Source of the DNA: Paraphaeosphaeria minitans
Lineage: Eukaryota > Ascomycota > Dothideomycetes > Pleosporales > Didymosphaeriaceae
Assembly: GCA_015832175.1 (NCBI GenBank)
Contig: WJXW01000004.1
Location: forward strand, 868,001-932,000
DNA: 64,000 nt
Direction: 5' to 3'
Translations under genes and position numbers: made by a program
Part shown: piece by piece, positions 10,673-21,092 of the stretch
How positions within the stretch are numbered: position 1 is the first letter of the stretch
Layout: the number at the start of each line of letters is the position of its first letter
Notes under the pieces: model-generated
What the model was told of the DNA's origin: nothing
Seen by the model: only the letters and a program-made list of their open reading frames with translations
The model's database searches: none

Positions 10673-11702
10673 GAAGGCTCGGGCAGACCCATGCTGTGGA
10701 CGACAGCTAGAGCAGCTGAAGGCTAGATTATGTACCATGGTGTACTGAGGGGGCATATCAAAAGAGGGACACTTTGCAACACTTTCTTCTGAACTCGTTA
10801 TGTGAAACGCCATCTATTGAGTTACCTGAAACACTGGTCGTGGGGTTGGTTTGTTCGGGTTGTCCGAATCCAGTATTGAGCTACCTACGCGCTTAGCTTT
10901 AGAAGAGGATTCCATGCCAGTGGCTTACCTAGGGCCACGTTGGCTGATACAGGGGCATCCGCGGCTCCGTGCAACGGCCGGAAGCCCTTGGGTGAACGTC
11001 ACACAAGATGAGGCATTAGTTCGTCGATCTTGGCGGCGTGGTGCTTGTCCGAATTTTTGGAAAAGGGGACGGCAGATCCCGCCGATTAGTGTATATTGCA
11101 ATGATAACCCACCTGATCGGTGATGAATGTAGCGGACTACTTTTTTGCGACGGTCCCAACCTTCGCAAAACTTCGATCGAGCAGCCTCCAGCCTGTCAGC
11201 CCCCTCGTTGTGATTAGATAGATGTGAGAACGAAGCGTGTCTAGTGGACATTAGCGATAACTAGGAAGGCGAACCCACGTGGCCCTGTCGTCCCGAAGGC
11301 GTGCGCTCTATTTTGACGGACGTCCAGATGAGTTCAAGTATGATAGCGTCCAGTCAGTTGCTGCAACTCGATTCGAATGGTGTTTATTGTACCAACAGAC
11401 ATTACACAAAATCCACTCAGGATCAGATTGAGAACTCCCCTATGCCAACCCGAAACGCCATACCATGGATACATGCGGTTGATGATTCCAGAACGCAAAT
11501 TCCACCCAGCCCAACGAACGTATATTAAAAAAATAACGGCACGCAGCTTGAGCTCTCTAGTCTACTTCTCTTTCTCCAAAACTCCAATAATGCCCAGATT
11601 GTTACGCGTGTGAGATATAGACGCGGACGAGGCGACGGTGCATCGTAATACAGTATTTACAGTTCGACGATCGCTGCGGCGTATGTCGATGGGAGAGTCA
11701 AT
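10673..11702. other. Intergenic region, no gene seen
   Basis: About 1 kb between the convergent 3' ends of the oxidoreductase and the FAD/NADP reductase. Short frames (10851-11123, 11301-11613) lack recognisable content. No repeats of note. Confidence 0.5.
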
Positions 11703-13696
11703 CTACCAAGTTTCCTATAATTTGTCAGTAAGAACCTTTCGAACCGGCAAGGAGGACTTACGGCGATGTATTGACCGTCTTCCTTCTTCTTGTTCCAGAA
11801 CTCATGAGCCTCGGCTTCACTGAGATTGCCCTTTTGCATGGCCACATCCACGAGCGCCTGCTCCACACCCTCGCCCATACCGTTGCTGCTCCCGCATACA
11901 AAGATACGTCCGTCGAGGGCGTTCACAACGAACCAGACAATGTCGGCCTGAAGGCGCACTTCGTCTTGGACGTACTTGGCGTCGCTTGCCCCGACCTTGA
12001 CCTTGCGGCTCTGGACAACCTTCTTGATTTCGCGCTCATGGTCGCCGAGCTCGCCAGAGTAAAGCTCGTCTACCATGGAGTCGCGGACGCCCTGGATGAG
12101 CCAGATCTTGTTTGCGCAGTTGGCGTTCTTTAATCTGCTCAGGATAAATCCACGGAAAGGAGCCATGCCTACACCGGCACCAATGAGCACCATGGGACCG
12201 TCTCCACCAAACTGGCGTGAAAGCGGGTTGGACATGAGTCCACGAAACATGGGTACGCGGAGATCGAGGACGCCTGTGTCGATGCCCTCGTTCTCCGCCT
12301 TGATAAACTGAAGAGCTAGGCGTTCCATGAAGCCACTGCCCACACCCGTCCGAGTACCATTTTCAGTGTGCCAGTCGGGGGATTCGTGGATAGTGACGGC
12401 CACCTCGATGAGGCGGCGGTTTCCTGGTAGGCCGGGACGAGCGGCGGAGACGTGAGGGTCGTTCGAAAGCGAGTAAAAACGCGGCATGAGCTGGTTGAGG
12501 TTTGAGAGCAACGCGGGTAGAGGAGGCTTGGAAGATGGGAAGGCGCTGAGAAGCTGAGCAATGGTGAGGTGAGAAGTCGTGCGGAGGTCGCAGAAGGCGG
12601 CCTGTCCCTGTGCCGAACTCAGGTACATGAGGATCTTCTTCTCGTTTGGCGCATCAGCATGCTCGGCCATAAGCCGGAGCAGGTGCTTGGTGGGAGGGAA
12701 CGATTGCAGGTCTACACACCAGGTGAGCAGCTCTCGACGCGTGGTGACAAGCTCGCGGGCCTGTTCATCACCCCAAATGGTAGGCCAGCGACCGGTAAAA
12801 GTGTTGAGAGTGGCTGGCTTGTCGCGGACGAACTTTGGAATGCAGAGCACGTCAAAAAGTTCATCGACAATCTCTTGCGAGTTTGGCGGGCAGACACCGA
12901 TGGCTCCTCCGACCTTGAACTCGACACCGCCCTCATCCGGGTAATCCGTGACGTCGATGTCGAAGTGAAAGGTTCTCTTCTCAGCACCAGGCTTGGTCAA
13001 TTCACGAGCGTGGTACAGAGGCGCGGAGTATACGTCATAGGGCGGGTGCGGCTTCATGTACGTGGGAGGTTCTTTGTAGACCCTGGAAACATGCTTGGTC
13101 TCCGTCGAGGGCAGCTTATCGAAAGACATTTTGACTGGAGGCAGCGGCGTGGTATCTGTGAGCTCGCTGTCGAGTGCCAGGGGTCCCAATTTCAGGTTCA
13201 AGCTTCGGAAGGCGTGGGTGTCCGGGACGACCACGGGGAGAAAGTTGGGTGAGGCGGTGTCGGGGGCCAGTGTTTTGAGCAAGCAGCAGCCGCCTCCACA
13301 GCATTGGCTGATGAGCTGGGTAGCAGTGTCGCCATCGCCTAGTATCCTCCGAATATCGGAAGGGTTCTCTGAGATGAGGGTGGTGGAGGCGCGGCGGGGA
13401 CGCGGTTGTGGGCTGAGGTTGACGGTCGCAGCAGGCAGCGCCTGCAACTTGTCGACGATCTCGTCCATCTGGCGCTCGGGCTCAGTGTTGGGGGTCAATG
13501 GCGCCTCGGAGTCGTCGCTGCTGGTGTTGCTCCATACCATGGACTCGCCGAGCGACTGCGGCGACGTGTGCTCGACGTGTTGGTGCGGGCTTGAGGGCTT
13601 CAGGGTAAGCTCGGGGAGGTTGCGTGGCTCGCAGGGAATTGGGTCGTCGGGGTGCGAAGTCGCGGTCGTGGGTAGGAGACTGTGTTGGGTGTCCAT
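11703..13696 (-). CDS. FAD/NADPH reductase of the cytochrome P450 reductase fold, lacking the flavodoxin domain
   Basis: Exon 1 runs 13696-11762 and exon 2 is only 11714-11703, separated by a 47-nt intron (GTAAGT to ATTATAG). The spliced end reads QYIAETW-stop; a C-terminal Trp stacking on FAD is typical of this family. The protein is 648 aa. Residues 1-130 are disordered and Pro/Ser-rich. A CCGGGCC motif lies at 132-138. An FAD-binding domain has RFYS at 406-409 (the RxYS flavin motif), and an NADP-binding domain has GAGVGMAPFR at 506-515 and CGSSNGMG near the end. No FMN-binding flavodoxin domain precedes it, unlike P450 reductase, methionine synthase reductase or Tah18. It would need a separate electron acceptor. 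The upstream frame to 13795 has no ATG, so the ATG at 13696 is chosen. Confidence 0.88.
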
Positions 13697-15951
13697 TGCG
13701 GGCGATGTGTGGGTGAGAAAGCGGGGAGGTGGGTGGGGGAAGGGCGGTTTTGAAGGCGCGACACGGACGCGAGCTACAGTGGGCCATGTTAGCAAGCCTG
13801 AGTCAGAAACAAGGAAACAGCAGCTCGAGCATGCGTGTCTGCGCGTCTCGGTAGGTGGTGAATTGACTACGCATCGGGTCGACGTGCTTGGGTAGGCCCT
13901 CGGACCGGTGCAGTGCAGTGCAGTGGATGTGAATCAGATAATTTTGTTATCTGATGGTGGGGTGCGCTGGGATTGGCTCACCTCGCAGAGGCAAACGGAG
14001 ATGAAGGAGTGACAGCCGCGGGAACAAGACGTGCGAAGGGTGAATTGGCGACACGGTGGCAGGGCCTCGTCAGGCGTATTGGGGTGCTGGCGGGGTTATA
14101 GATAGTAGTAGGAGGAGTAGTTGTGAGGAGACTGGGGGTGGGTTTCTTGTTGGATGCAGCATGGATGGGAGAGCCTAGAGGCCCATCGGCGGACGAGGCT
14201 AGCCGCGGAACTGGGCAGCTTTTCCGCCTTCTCGCAGCCCAGTTCGGCGCAGAGCCTGCCTGCCAGCATCGATAGATGGCTCTCTGGCTCTCTGGCTCTA
14301 GAAGGCGGCAGTACTGGCTCGAGATGGCGGCTGTACTAGGCATGCACACTGCGCTTCTGGCCTGCTCCTCTGGCCTGCTCCTCCCGGCAGCAGTCACCTG
14401 GTAGCTCTCGTCTCACCGACCATCTCACCGCAAAACATCTCAGTCGACCATCTCACCGCACAACATCTCAGTCGACCATCTCACCGCACAACATCTCAGT
14501 CGACCATCTCACCGCACAACATCTCAGTCGACCATCTCACCGCACAACATCTCAACCGACCATCTCGACATCCCGCCCTGCATCTCTCAGTCGACGCAAG
14601 ACGGTGGCGCGTCGAATCGGACCACCGCCTCGCGTCGGTCCGAGCCCACCGTTTCGTGTTTCAACCACACAGCACAGCACAGCACAGCATCATGCCACGA
14701 CTCTGACTTGACGGCCATTTCCCGCGACGGCACGCTGTGCTGCTGCTTACGTGACATCTGATCTCATGATGCTCAGCGCGGAATCCGTCACCCACGGAGG
14801 GTTATCAGATCCGATCCGTACCGTGGCGCCGGGGCACTTTGGTGACTCGGTCATGTGATGTGATGTGATGGACTAGGCATGTCTACCTAGCGCACATGGG
14901 CGGCACATTGCATCGTTATCAGATGAGACAGGAACGGTGAACCCCACCTTCACAGGCATGCAAAGTCCATCGGCGTTTGCATGTCTTCGGTAGGTATTTC
15001 CATGCGCAATGCATTCTTCGCTCCACCGACGAGTGCGGCCCGATATCGGTGGCTGCATGTCGGCTCAAGAGGACAAGCGTGGTGGGTGGGCTCCGCGAGT
15101 ACCTTTACCCAACCCTTCTCCTTCTCCTTCTCGTAGACCAAACAATCTGATAGATGGGTAGGTAGGTAGATAGCGAGGCCAATTCGCACAAACACGGGCC
15201 AGCACATGTTCTCATGTCCATAGTGGTATGCATTATCTATCCCTAAAATATACACACCCGTGGCGACGCATCCGATAACCTGACCAGCCAAGGCTCATTT
15301 GCACCCAAGGAAGCACGCTGCCCCCACTTCCACGCGGGCTCGGTGGGGTTGCGAAAGAAGGTCTACTGTGTAGGTGCAAGGAAGTGCGTGGACTACTTGG
15401 CCACCGATTTCTCCGCCGGCAGGGGACCTCCATTGCGACAATCTGCGAGTACAATCCCGTGTGCAACAGTGAACACGATCCCGAAATCCCCCCAAACGCC
15501 ATCAAGTCCCTTGGAATGCACCGCCTCATGCTTTTGCCGGCTTGTCCTCCCTGCTGCCCGCCTGCTTGTACTCCTGGACCTTGCCTGGCTCCGACATGTT
15601 TCTGCTCCCATTAAAGGGAAAAAAATATCTTTCGAGCTGCGATCCCTAGCAGCAATGCGCGAGGGTTGCAGCTGATTGACTAGTTGCTCGTCGTGCGATA
15701 GTTGTCCCAGTTCTGAACGTGGTAGGTTTGGGTTGGTTTGCGCCGGGGCAGTCGGGATCACGCGTTACTCGTACGTGGGGTGTAGAATTGGGCGAGACAA
15801 CGCCGTCACGTCGTCACTACGTGCACCGAAACGCGTCTGGAGCTGGGCATCGCTGCGACATCACCATCTACATCATTGCCGCCGACACCACCGCCTCGCG
15901 CGTCCTCGAACACAGGCGCGCACACCTAATAGATCTTCTAGACCACGGTCG
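13697..15951. other. Gene-poor intergenic region with minisatellite
   Basis: 2.2 kb without a supported gene. It contains the 28-bp tandem array (14417-14573), a CAGCA microsatellite near 14667-14690 and GTGAT repeats near 14853-14870. Minus-strand frames at 13978-14397 and 14950-15291 look like chance open frames with no conserved motif. Confidence 0.5.
14417..14573. repeat. 28-bp minisatellite, five copies plus a partial
   Basis: Units begin CGACCATCTCACCGCA and end CATCTCAGT. Copies start at 14417, 14445, 14473, 14501 and 14529, with a partial at 14557. Copies differ by one to three bases. There are no spacers, so it is not a CRISPR array. Confidence 0.92.
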
Positions 15952-16245
15952 TTAGTCATTCGGGCCGGACTCGGGGAGCGTTGGTAGGTCTACCTGTTGA
16001 AGTGACTCTTTGCTGTGCTCGTTGGTCGAACCCAGACCTTTCATTGACGTTGTCGTTGTCGTTGTTTTTTTTGTTGTTGTCGTTGTTGTCTTGCTTGCTC
16101 GCAACGACGACGGCATGTGCAACCACTCCTTGAAATGGAACAGCTCGTCCGAATAGTAATGCATGTGCGGGGTGCGCGTGCAGTCGAGCATCTGCGAATT
16201 GGAGCCGTAGGTGGAACCGAACGCGTAATAACCGAAGCTTGACAT
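15952..16245 (-). CDS. Small uncharacterised protein with poly-Thr tract
   Basis: A 97-residue frame starting MSSFGYYAFGSTYGS. An N-terminal Tyr/Gly/Ser-rich part is followed by an aromatic, acidic segment (HYYSDELFHFKEWLHMP). A Thr/Lys run is encoded by a GTT-rich microsatellite at about 16043-16090, and the tail is polar. No known family recognised. Support for a real gene: an ATG in reasonable context, and a CATATATAG TATA-like sequence on the minus strand about 140 bp upstream (near 16390) with a plausible 5' leader between. No signal peptide or membrane segment. It could still be a chance frame. Confidence 0.4.
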   Translation of the reverse strand: MSSFGYYAFGSTYGSNSQMLDCTRTPHMHYYSDELFHFKEWLHMPSSLRASKTTTTTTKKTTTTTTSMKGLGSTNEHSKESLQQVDLPTLPESGPND

Positions 16246-16769
16246 GGTGTTCCCACGGCAGGTGCGGTGAAAGACGTCGTGCGGTGAGTGGATTTTTGGT
16301 ATTTACGAGATAAGACGAAGAAGCCGATGCTAGGTATCGAAGTGGGAGAGTGAACTAATATACAATGCAAACATCTCCACCGGCTCTATATATGATGTAC
16401 CGTGGTCTCAAAACGCCGTGAGGGGTATCCTGATGGTGTTGCGCGCATCAGTGCTGTGCCCATGCGGTGGTGGTGTGACTCGCCAAGCTACATGTGGCGC
16501 CACCTCATGTCAACCCCCAGGTAGCTACAGTCTGGTGACTCCTGCTGAACACCAAAAGCCGGTTGTTCGCTGCAGGAACCCGGGCGCTGCCGAGCCGTCT
16601 CCTGACATGCTGTCGAATATGGGACAGCTCGTGATGCCACGATGCAGGTAAACCCTGACGATGAATTGCGAAAAGTGGACTACCGCATGGTCATCCCTCA
16701 ACAACTGACTGCTCGTGCAACACCCTCCGATGCTCCGTGACAACTCCAAATGTTTCGGCTGCGTAGGCA
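16246..16769. other. Upstream region of the small gene and 3' flank of the ABC transporter
   Basis: About 520 bp without a gene. A TATATATGA stretch at 16387-16395 (minus reading CATATATAG) may be the core promoter of the 97-residue gene. Nothing else stands out. Confidence 0.4.
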
Positions 16770-19157
16770 CTATGTGCGTCTCTTCACGCGCTCCGCTTCC
16801 TCTTCGTCTGCGGCTTCGTCCAGCTCTTGCTCGATCTCCTCCACCTCGGTGGGTCTCGGGCTGTCAACATGAGGCTGCGGTTCTCCACCGCTCAGCTGCC
16901 ACTCCATGAGCTTGTTGAATGCGCCGGTGGGGTTGGAAGTGAGCTCCTCGTAGGTCCCTTCCTCAGCAACCTGTCCATCGGCGTTGATGCAAATGATGCG
17001 GTCCGATCGCTTGATGGTGGAGAGACGATGCGCAATGCTGATGGTGGTATTCTTCTCCTGCAGAAGCTTACCCAATGCTTGGTTGACCAAAGTCTCCGAC
17101 TCGGCGTCCAAAGCACTAGTAGCTTCGTCGAGGATGAGAATGTCAGGTTGCTTGATAAGCGCGCGCGCAATAGCAATACGCTGCTTCTGACCGCCTGAGA
17201 GTTGAGTGCCACGAGCACCAACATGAGTTTCGAGGCCGTCGGGCTACAACGAGTTAGCAAGTCCATTTCGACGCTACTAGGAACTACTTACAAAGTCGCC
17301 GATGAACGTGCAATTGGCTTTGCGAGCAGCGGCGATGATGTCGGCGCGAGTCGCGTTGGGAACCCCGTATGCGATGTTCTCGGCAATCGTGCCGGAGAAT
17401 AATACAGGTTCCTGCCCCACGAAGCCTATCTTCCGTCTCAGTTGCTTCGCATTCAGGCTTGTGATATCGCGTCCGTCGATCAGGATCGTGCCCTCGGTTG
17501 GTACATAAAAGCGGAGTAACAAGCTAGCCACTGTGGACTTGCCAGCTCCGCTAGGTGCGACGATGGCAACGTTGGTACCTTGTTCAATCTTGAAGTTGAG
17601 ATCCTTGAAGATGTTGACGGCAGGCCTCGTCGGATAGCTGAAGGTTACTTTCTTGAACTCAATAGGTCCTCTCGCAGATTTCACCGGAAAGCCTTTCGTG
17701 GGCGAAAGTGTAGGGTTGCGATCTTGCAGCTCGAAAAGACGGCTGGCAGCTCCAACACCCTTCATCATTTCGCCCCAGAAGCCAGAAAGACCAACCATGC
17801 TAGACCCAGCGTAGGCAGTGTACATCAGGAACGATGACAGCTCACCAATAGTGATGGCTCCGGACTTGACCATGCCGCCTCCAACGTAAAGCACAGCAAT
17901 GACAGTAAGATTGCCCATGAGACCGGTAACACCAAAGAAGGTGGCGGCAACATAGGCTTCTCGTTTTCCAAGCGCGAATATCCTCTTGATTTGGCGGTTG
18001 TAGCGTCCAGCTTCGGAAACTTCACCAGCAAATGCTTGTGCAGTGCGAACGTTACCCAGTCGCTCTTCAGCAACTTTAGTCAGAGTACCGAGATTCTTTT
18101 GGATCTTCCGGCTAAGAGTGCGCAATTGTCGTCCAGCAACGAAGGCAGATATAGCTACAAAGGGACCGATCGTGGCAAGGATGCCGGTGAGTTTCAGACT
18201 GACCCAGCCCATCATGGCGAAACCCGCGGCACCGGCCACCAACGAGCGGAGACCGTCAGACAGATTCTGCGTTATAGCTTTTCCAACGATGATAGTGTCC
18301 GACCCAAGACGGGAGATGAGGTCACCGACTCGATTCGCGTCGAAGAATTCGGCGTTCTGGATGAAGGTCTTGCGGTAAAGCTGGGATCGCAGACGGGCAA
18401 CAATGCGCTCGCCCACGACTCGGAGAATAATGATGCGGCCGAAATTACAGGCGGCGCCGGTTGCGAGCACTGCCGCCAAGGCCGCGTAGAAGGTGTTGAT
18501 GTCCATGCCAAAGAGCAGCTCCTTGGAGCCTTCGGGCTGCGTTGCGATATCGAGAATCTTGCCAATGGAGAAAGGCACCGACATGCTGACGGCCGACGAG
18601 AGGAGTAGAAAGACAAAAGCGAAGCCCAGCGACTTCGCTTCGGGGCTCGCAATCTTGATCAAGCGCCACATCTCCTTCATTCCTCCTGCGCTACTTGCCG
18701 ACGGGCCCTCCTTGGAGAGCTTTGCGCTCAGATTGACCTTCGCGGCTGCGTTCGCCTTCTCCGACTTCACAAAGCCCATGTCCTCGACTTCACCTTCGTG
18801 CTCCTCCACATCCACCACGCCCTTGTCCGCCATCTCCTGCTTGTATGACTTGCGCGGCCTGGCGCGCGTTTTTGCATCTTGTTTGACTTCGAGCAGCGCT
18901 CTTGATGCACAGAAAAAGCGGATCGGGCGGTCGAGGCCATTATTCCGGGTGGTACCCGCCGTCAGGCCCGTCAGCGAAGGCGTTTGCGGTGGTGCGAGGC
19001 GCAGGGCACGCGAGACGATAGGAGATTTCGACGACGATGCGAGCGATCGTGATGTTACGGGCGATGCGGCATGTATCCGGGGCTGTATCTGGGCGAAGAG
19101 AGCTCCGTTGCCGGCACCGTGCCAGGCCTTCGCTGCGAAAGTCATTGAGTTGCGCAT
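16770..19157 (-). CDS. MDL1: Mitochondrial inner-membrane ABC transporter, MDL1/ABCB10 type
   Basis: Two exons, 19157-17292 and 17243-16770, with a 48-nt intron holding a GCTAAC branch site. The product is 779 aa. The first ~60 residues are rich in Arg, Ser and Ala with no acidic residues, as in a mitochondrial presequence. A six-helix ABC membrane domain follows (about residues 170-470), then one nucleotide-binding domain: Walker [10 protein letters not shown] near 535-543, LSGGQ near 637, Walker [13 protein letters not shown] near 655 and the H-loop IAHRLST. This half-transporter layout fits Mdl1, which exports peptides from the matrix, and ABCB10. Walker A begins AP rather than the usual GP. 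The C-terminal tail is acidic. The gene is divergent from the RNA cyclase gene. Confidence 0.92.
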
Positions 19158-19862
19158 GGCGCGCAGGGTCCGGTAGAAAAAGCTCTACCTGCTGAAGGAT
19201 GGAAGGAAAGAACGCGCGAACACGTGCAACATATTGTTCGTGGACAGGCACGAGGGGTCGATGACAGGAGAGCTCCGAGCAGAATCTCGGTGAAAATACG
19301 GGATGACGATTTGATGTGAGCCGCGGCCGCCGGCGTCGGGTCTGCCCGCGCCGACTGCTTGACGCGTTATACAGATCGCGCAGACTTCTCGATCTGTATA
19401 CATAACGTCTCCGCGTCTTGGCTCTGGGTAACACTTTCGAAAGAGATCTTCATTACAGGTGTGTCGTGGTGGCCGACCCGTGTGCTTGCCTTGGGGCCAT
19501 TATACGCGGGACCCTGCCCTGCCTCTTGTACGCCTCCAACACAGCGCCCATCAACAAGCGCAGCCGACGATTGAAGAGGCAAGACTTCAGAAGCAATGAT
19601 ATTGTCCGTAACCACTGGAGTATTCGTCTATCAAGTAATGCTCAAGGGCAAAGTATGCGCTGTCGCTCCTGCTGTAATTCCCAGCCACAGCCACAGCCAC
19701 AGCCATATCTGCGGTATGACTGTTCGCCTGCCAAACCCATCTCGACTCATGTTCTGTCAGCGAGCATGTCTCATATTCAACATCTCTGCCACTTCAACAT
19801 GATAGTTTTCCTGCCTCGTTTTGCGGCTTTGCATAGACGTCATTCACGCTGAACAAAACGCC
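19158..19862. promoter_or_regulatory. Divergent promoter region between MDL1 and the RNA cyclase gene
   Basis: 700 bp between start codons. It contains an inverted repeat at about 19368-19407 (arms TATACAGATCG and CGATCTGTATA around a short loop) and a CAGCCA microsatellite at 19683-19706. No other gene is evident. Confidence 0.45.
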
Positions 19863-21092
19863 ATGGCGATACCAATCCACCTCGAAGGCACCACTCTCGA
19901 GGGTGGCGGCCAACTCCTTCGACTTGCAACCTGCCTTTCCGCCCTCACATCCACACCCATCAACATCACCAACATCCGTGGCAAGCGCTCCGGTGGCGGT
20001 GGTCTCAAAGCGCAGCATCTCACTTGCGTGCAATGGCTGGGTAATGCTTCCCACGCCCGCATATCTGGCGTCGGGTTGAAAAGCAAGGAGATAACGTTCA
20101 CGCCCCAAAGCAGCATCGCAATTGGATCAGAGTGGCGGAACGGCGGCGACATTCGCATCAAACAGAACACGCCCGGTAGCGTCAACCTGGTGCTTCAAGC
20201 CGTCTTACCGTACCTGCTCTTTGCGAACATTGGCAGTGCGGACGCCGAAATGGAAGAGAAGATCAGGGTGAAGATCACGGGAGGGACAAATGTGTCGAAT
20301 TCACCAAGTTGCGATTACATCGAGCAAGTTCTGGCGCCTATGCTATCGCTCATTGGCATTCCACCCATCGAAATCCAGATTCATTCACGAGGATGGTCAC
20401 AGGGCGATGCGAGTTTAGGGAGCGTCACGTACAGCATGACTTCGCTACGCAAGCCGCTTCCGGCTTTCCAACTTTGCGAGCGAGGCCATGTCAAGAGCAT
20501 TCGAGCGACTATAATTGCGCCAAAAGATGCAGAGCAGCGGTTCCGTGATGAGTTGGACGTCATGTTTGAGCGACGGGAGGAAAGGATGTTTCGGAGTACG
20601 CAGTCAGATGTGCAAATTACCTTCGAGGACTCGATGCATGGCAAGCGGTTTTACCTTCTGCTGGTTGCGACTACAACAACTGGGGTCAGGCTTGGTCGTG
20701 ATTGGCTGTACGACCATGGTGTGAGGGTGGGCAAGATCGATTCAACGATTTCAAACATCGTCAGAAAAGTCTCTAGCGACCTTATCGAGGAGCTTGATCA
20801 CGAAGGATGCGTGGACGAGTACATGCGGGATCAGCTTGTAGTGTTCCAGGCGTTAGCTTCGGGGAAGAGCACTGTGTATGGTGGGAAGAGGAAAGAAGCG
20901 CTTTTGGAGCCAAGCTTACACGCGAAGACGGCTCATTGGGTCGCGAAAGAACTTATCGACGTTCACTTCGACGATGATGGTGGTTGCGAAGGTGTGGGAT
21001 TCGGGGCTGATCAACAACACAATGCTGCAGAAAGCGTAGCGGACGGAAAGATTGCGGAGGGCTTGAAACAACTGCACGTGGACGGAAACTGA
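19863..21092 (+). CDS. RNA 3'-terminal phosphate cyclase
   Basis: A 409-residue single-exon protein. The N-terminus IHLEGTTLEGGGQLLRLA carries the EGGGQxLR signature (residues 13-20) of the RtcA/Rcl1 superfamily. The middle has GGTNVSNSPSCDYIEQVL, the other family hallmark. A His at about residue 353 in SLHAKTAHW sits where the nucleophilic histidine of RtcA lies, arguing for an active cyclase rather than the Rcl1 ribosome-assembly paralogue. The enzyme converts RNA 3'-phosphates to 2',3'-cyclic phosphates using ATP. The frame extends 14 codons upstream without an ATG, so the ATG at 19863 (context GCCATGGCG) is the start. The C-terminal 40 residues are acidic and glycine-rich. Confidence 0.92.
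   Translation: MAIPIHLEGTTLEGGGQLLRLATCLSALTSTPINITNIRGKRSGGGGLKAQHLTCVQWLGNASHARISGVGLKSKEITFTPQSSIAIGSEWRNGGDIRIKQNTPGSVNLVLQAVLPYLLFANIGSADAEMEEKIRVKITGGTNVSNSPSCDYIEQVLAPMLSLIGIPPIEIQIHSRGWSQGDASLGSVTYSMTSLRKPLPAFQLCERGHVKSIRATIIAPKDAEQRFRDELDVMFERREERMFRSTQSDVQITFEDSMHGKRFYLLLVATTTTGVRLGRDWLYDHGVRVGKIDSTISNIVRKVSSDLIEELDHEGCVDEYMRDQLVVFQALASGKSTVYGGKRKEALLEPSLHAKTAHWVAKELIDVHFDDDGGCEGVGFGADQQHNAAESVADGKIAEGLKQLHVDGN

Noticed and set aside
13978..14397. 139-residue minus-strand frame upstream of the reductase
   Set aside because: Low-complexity Ala/Pro/Arg composition, no family features; probably chance in GC-rich DNA.
14417..14573. Possible CRISPR-like array
   Set aside because: Repeats are directly adjacent without spacers, and the genome is eukaryotic.
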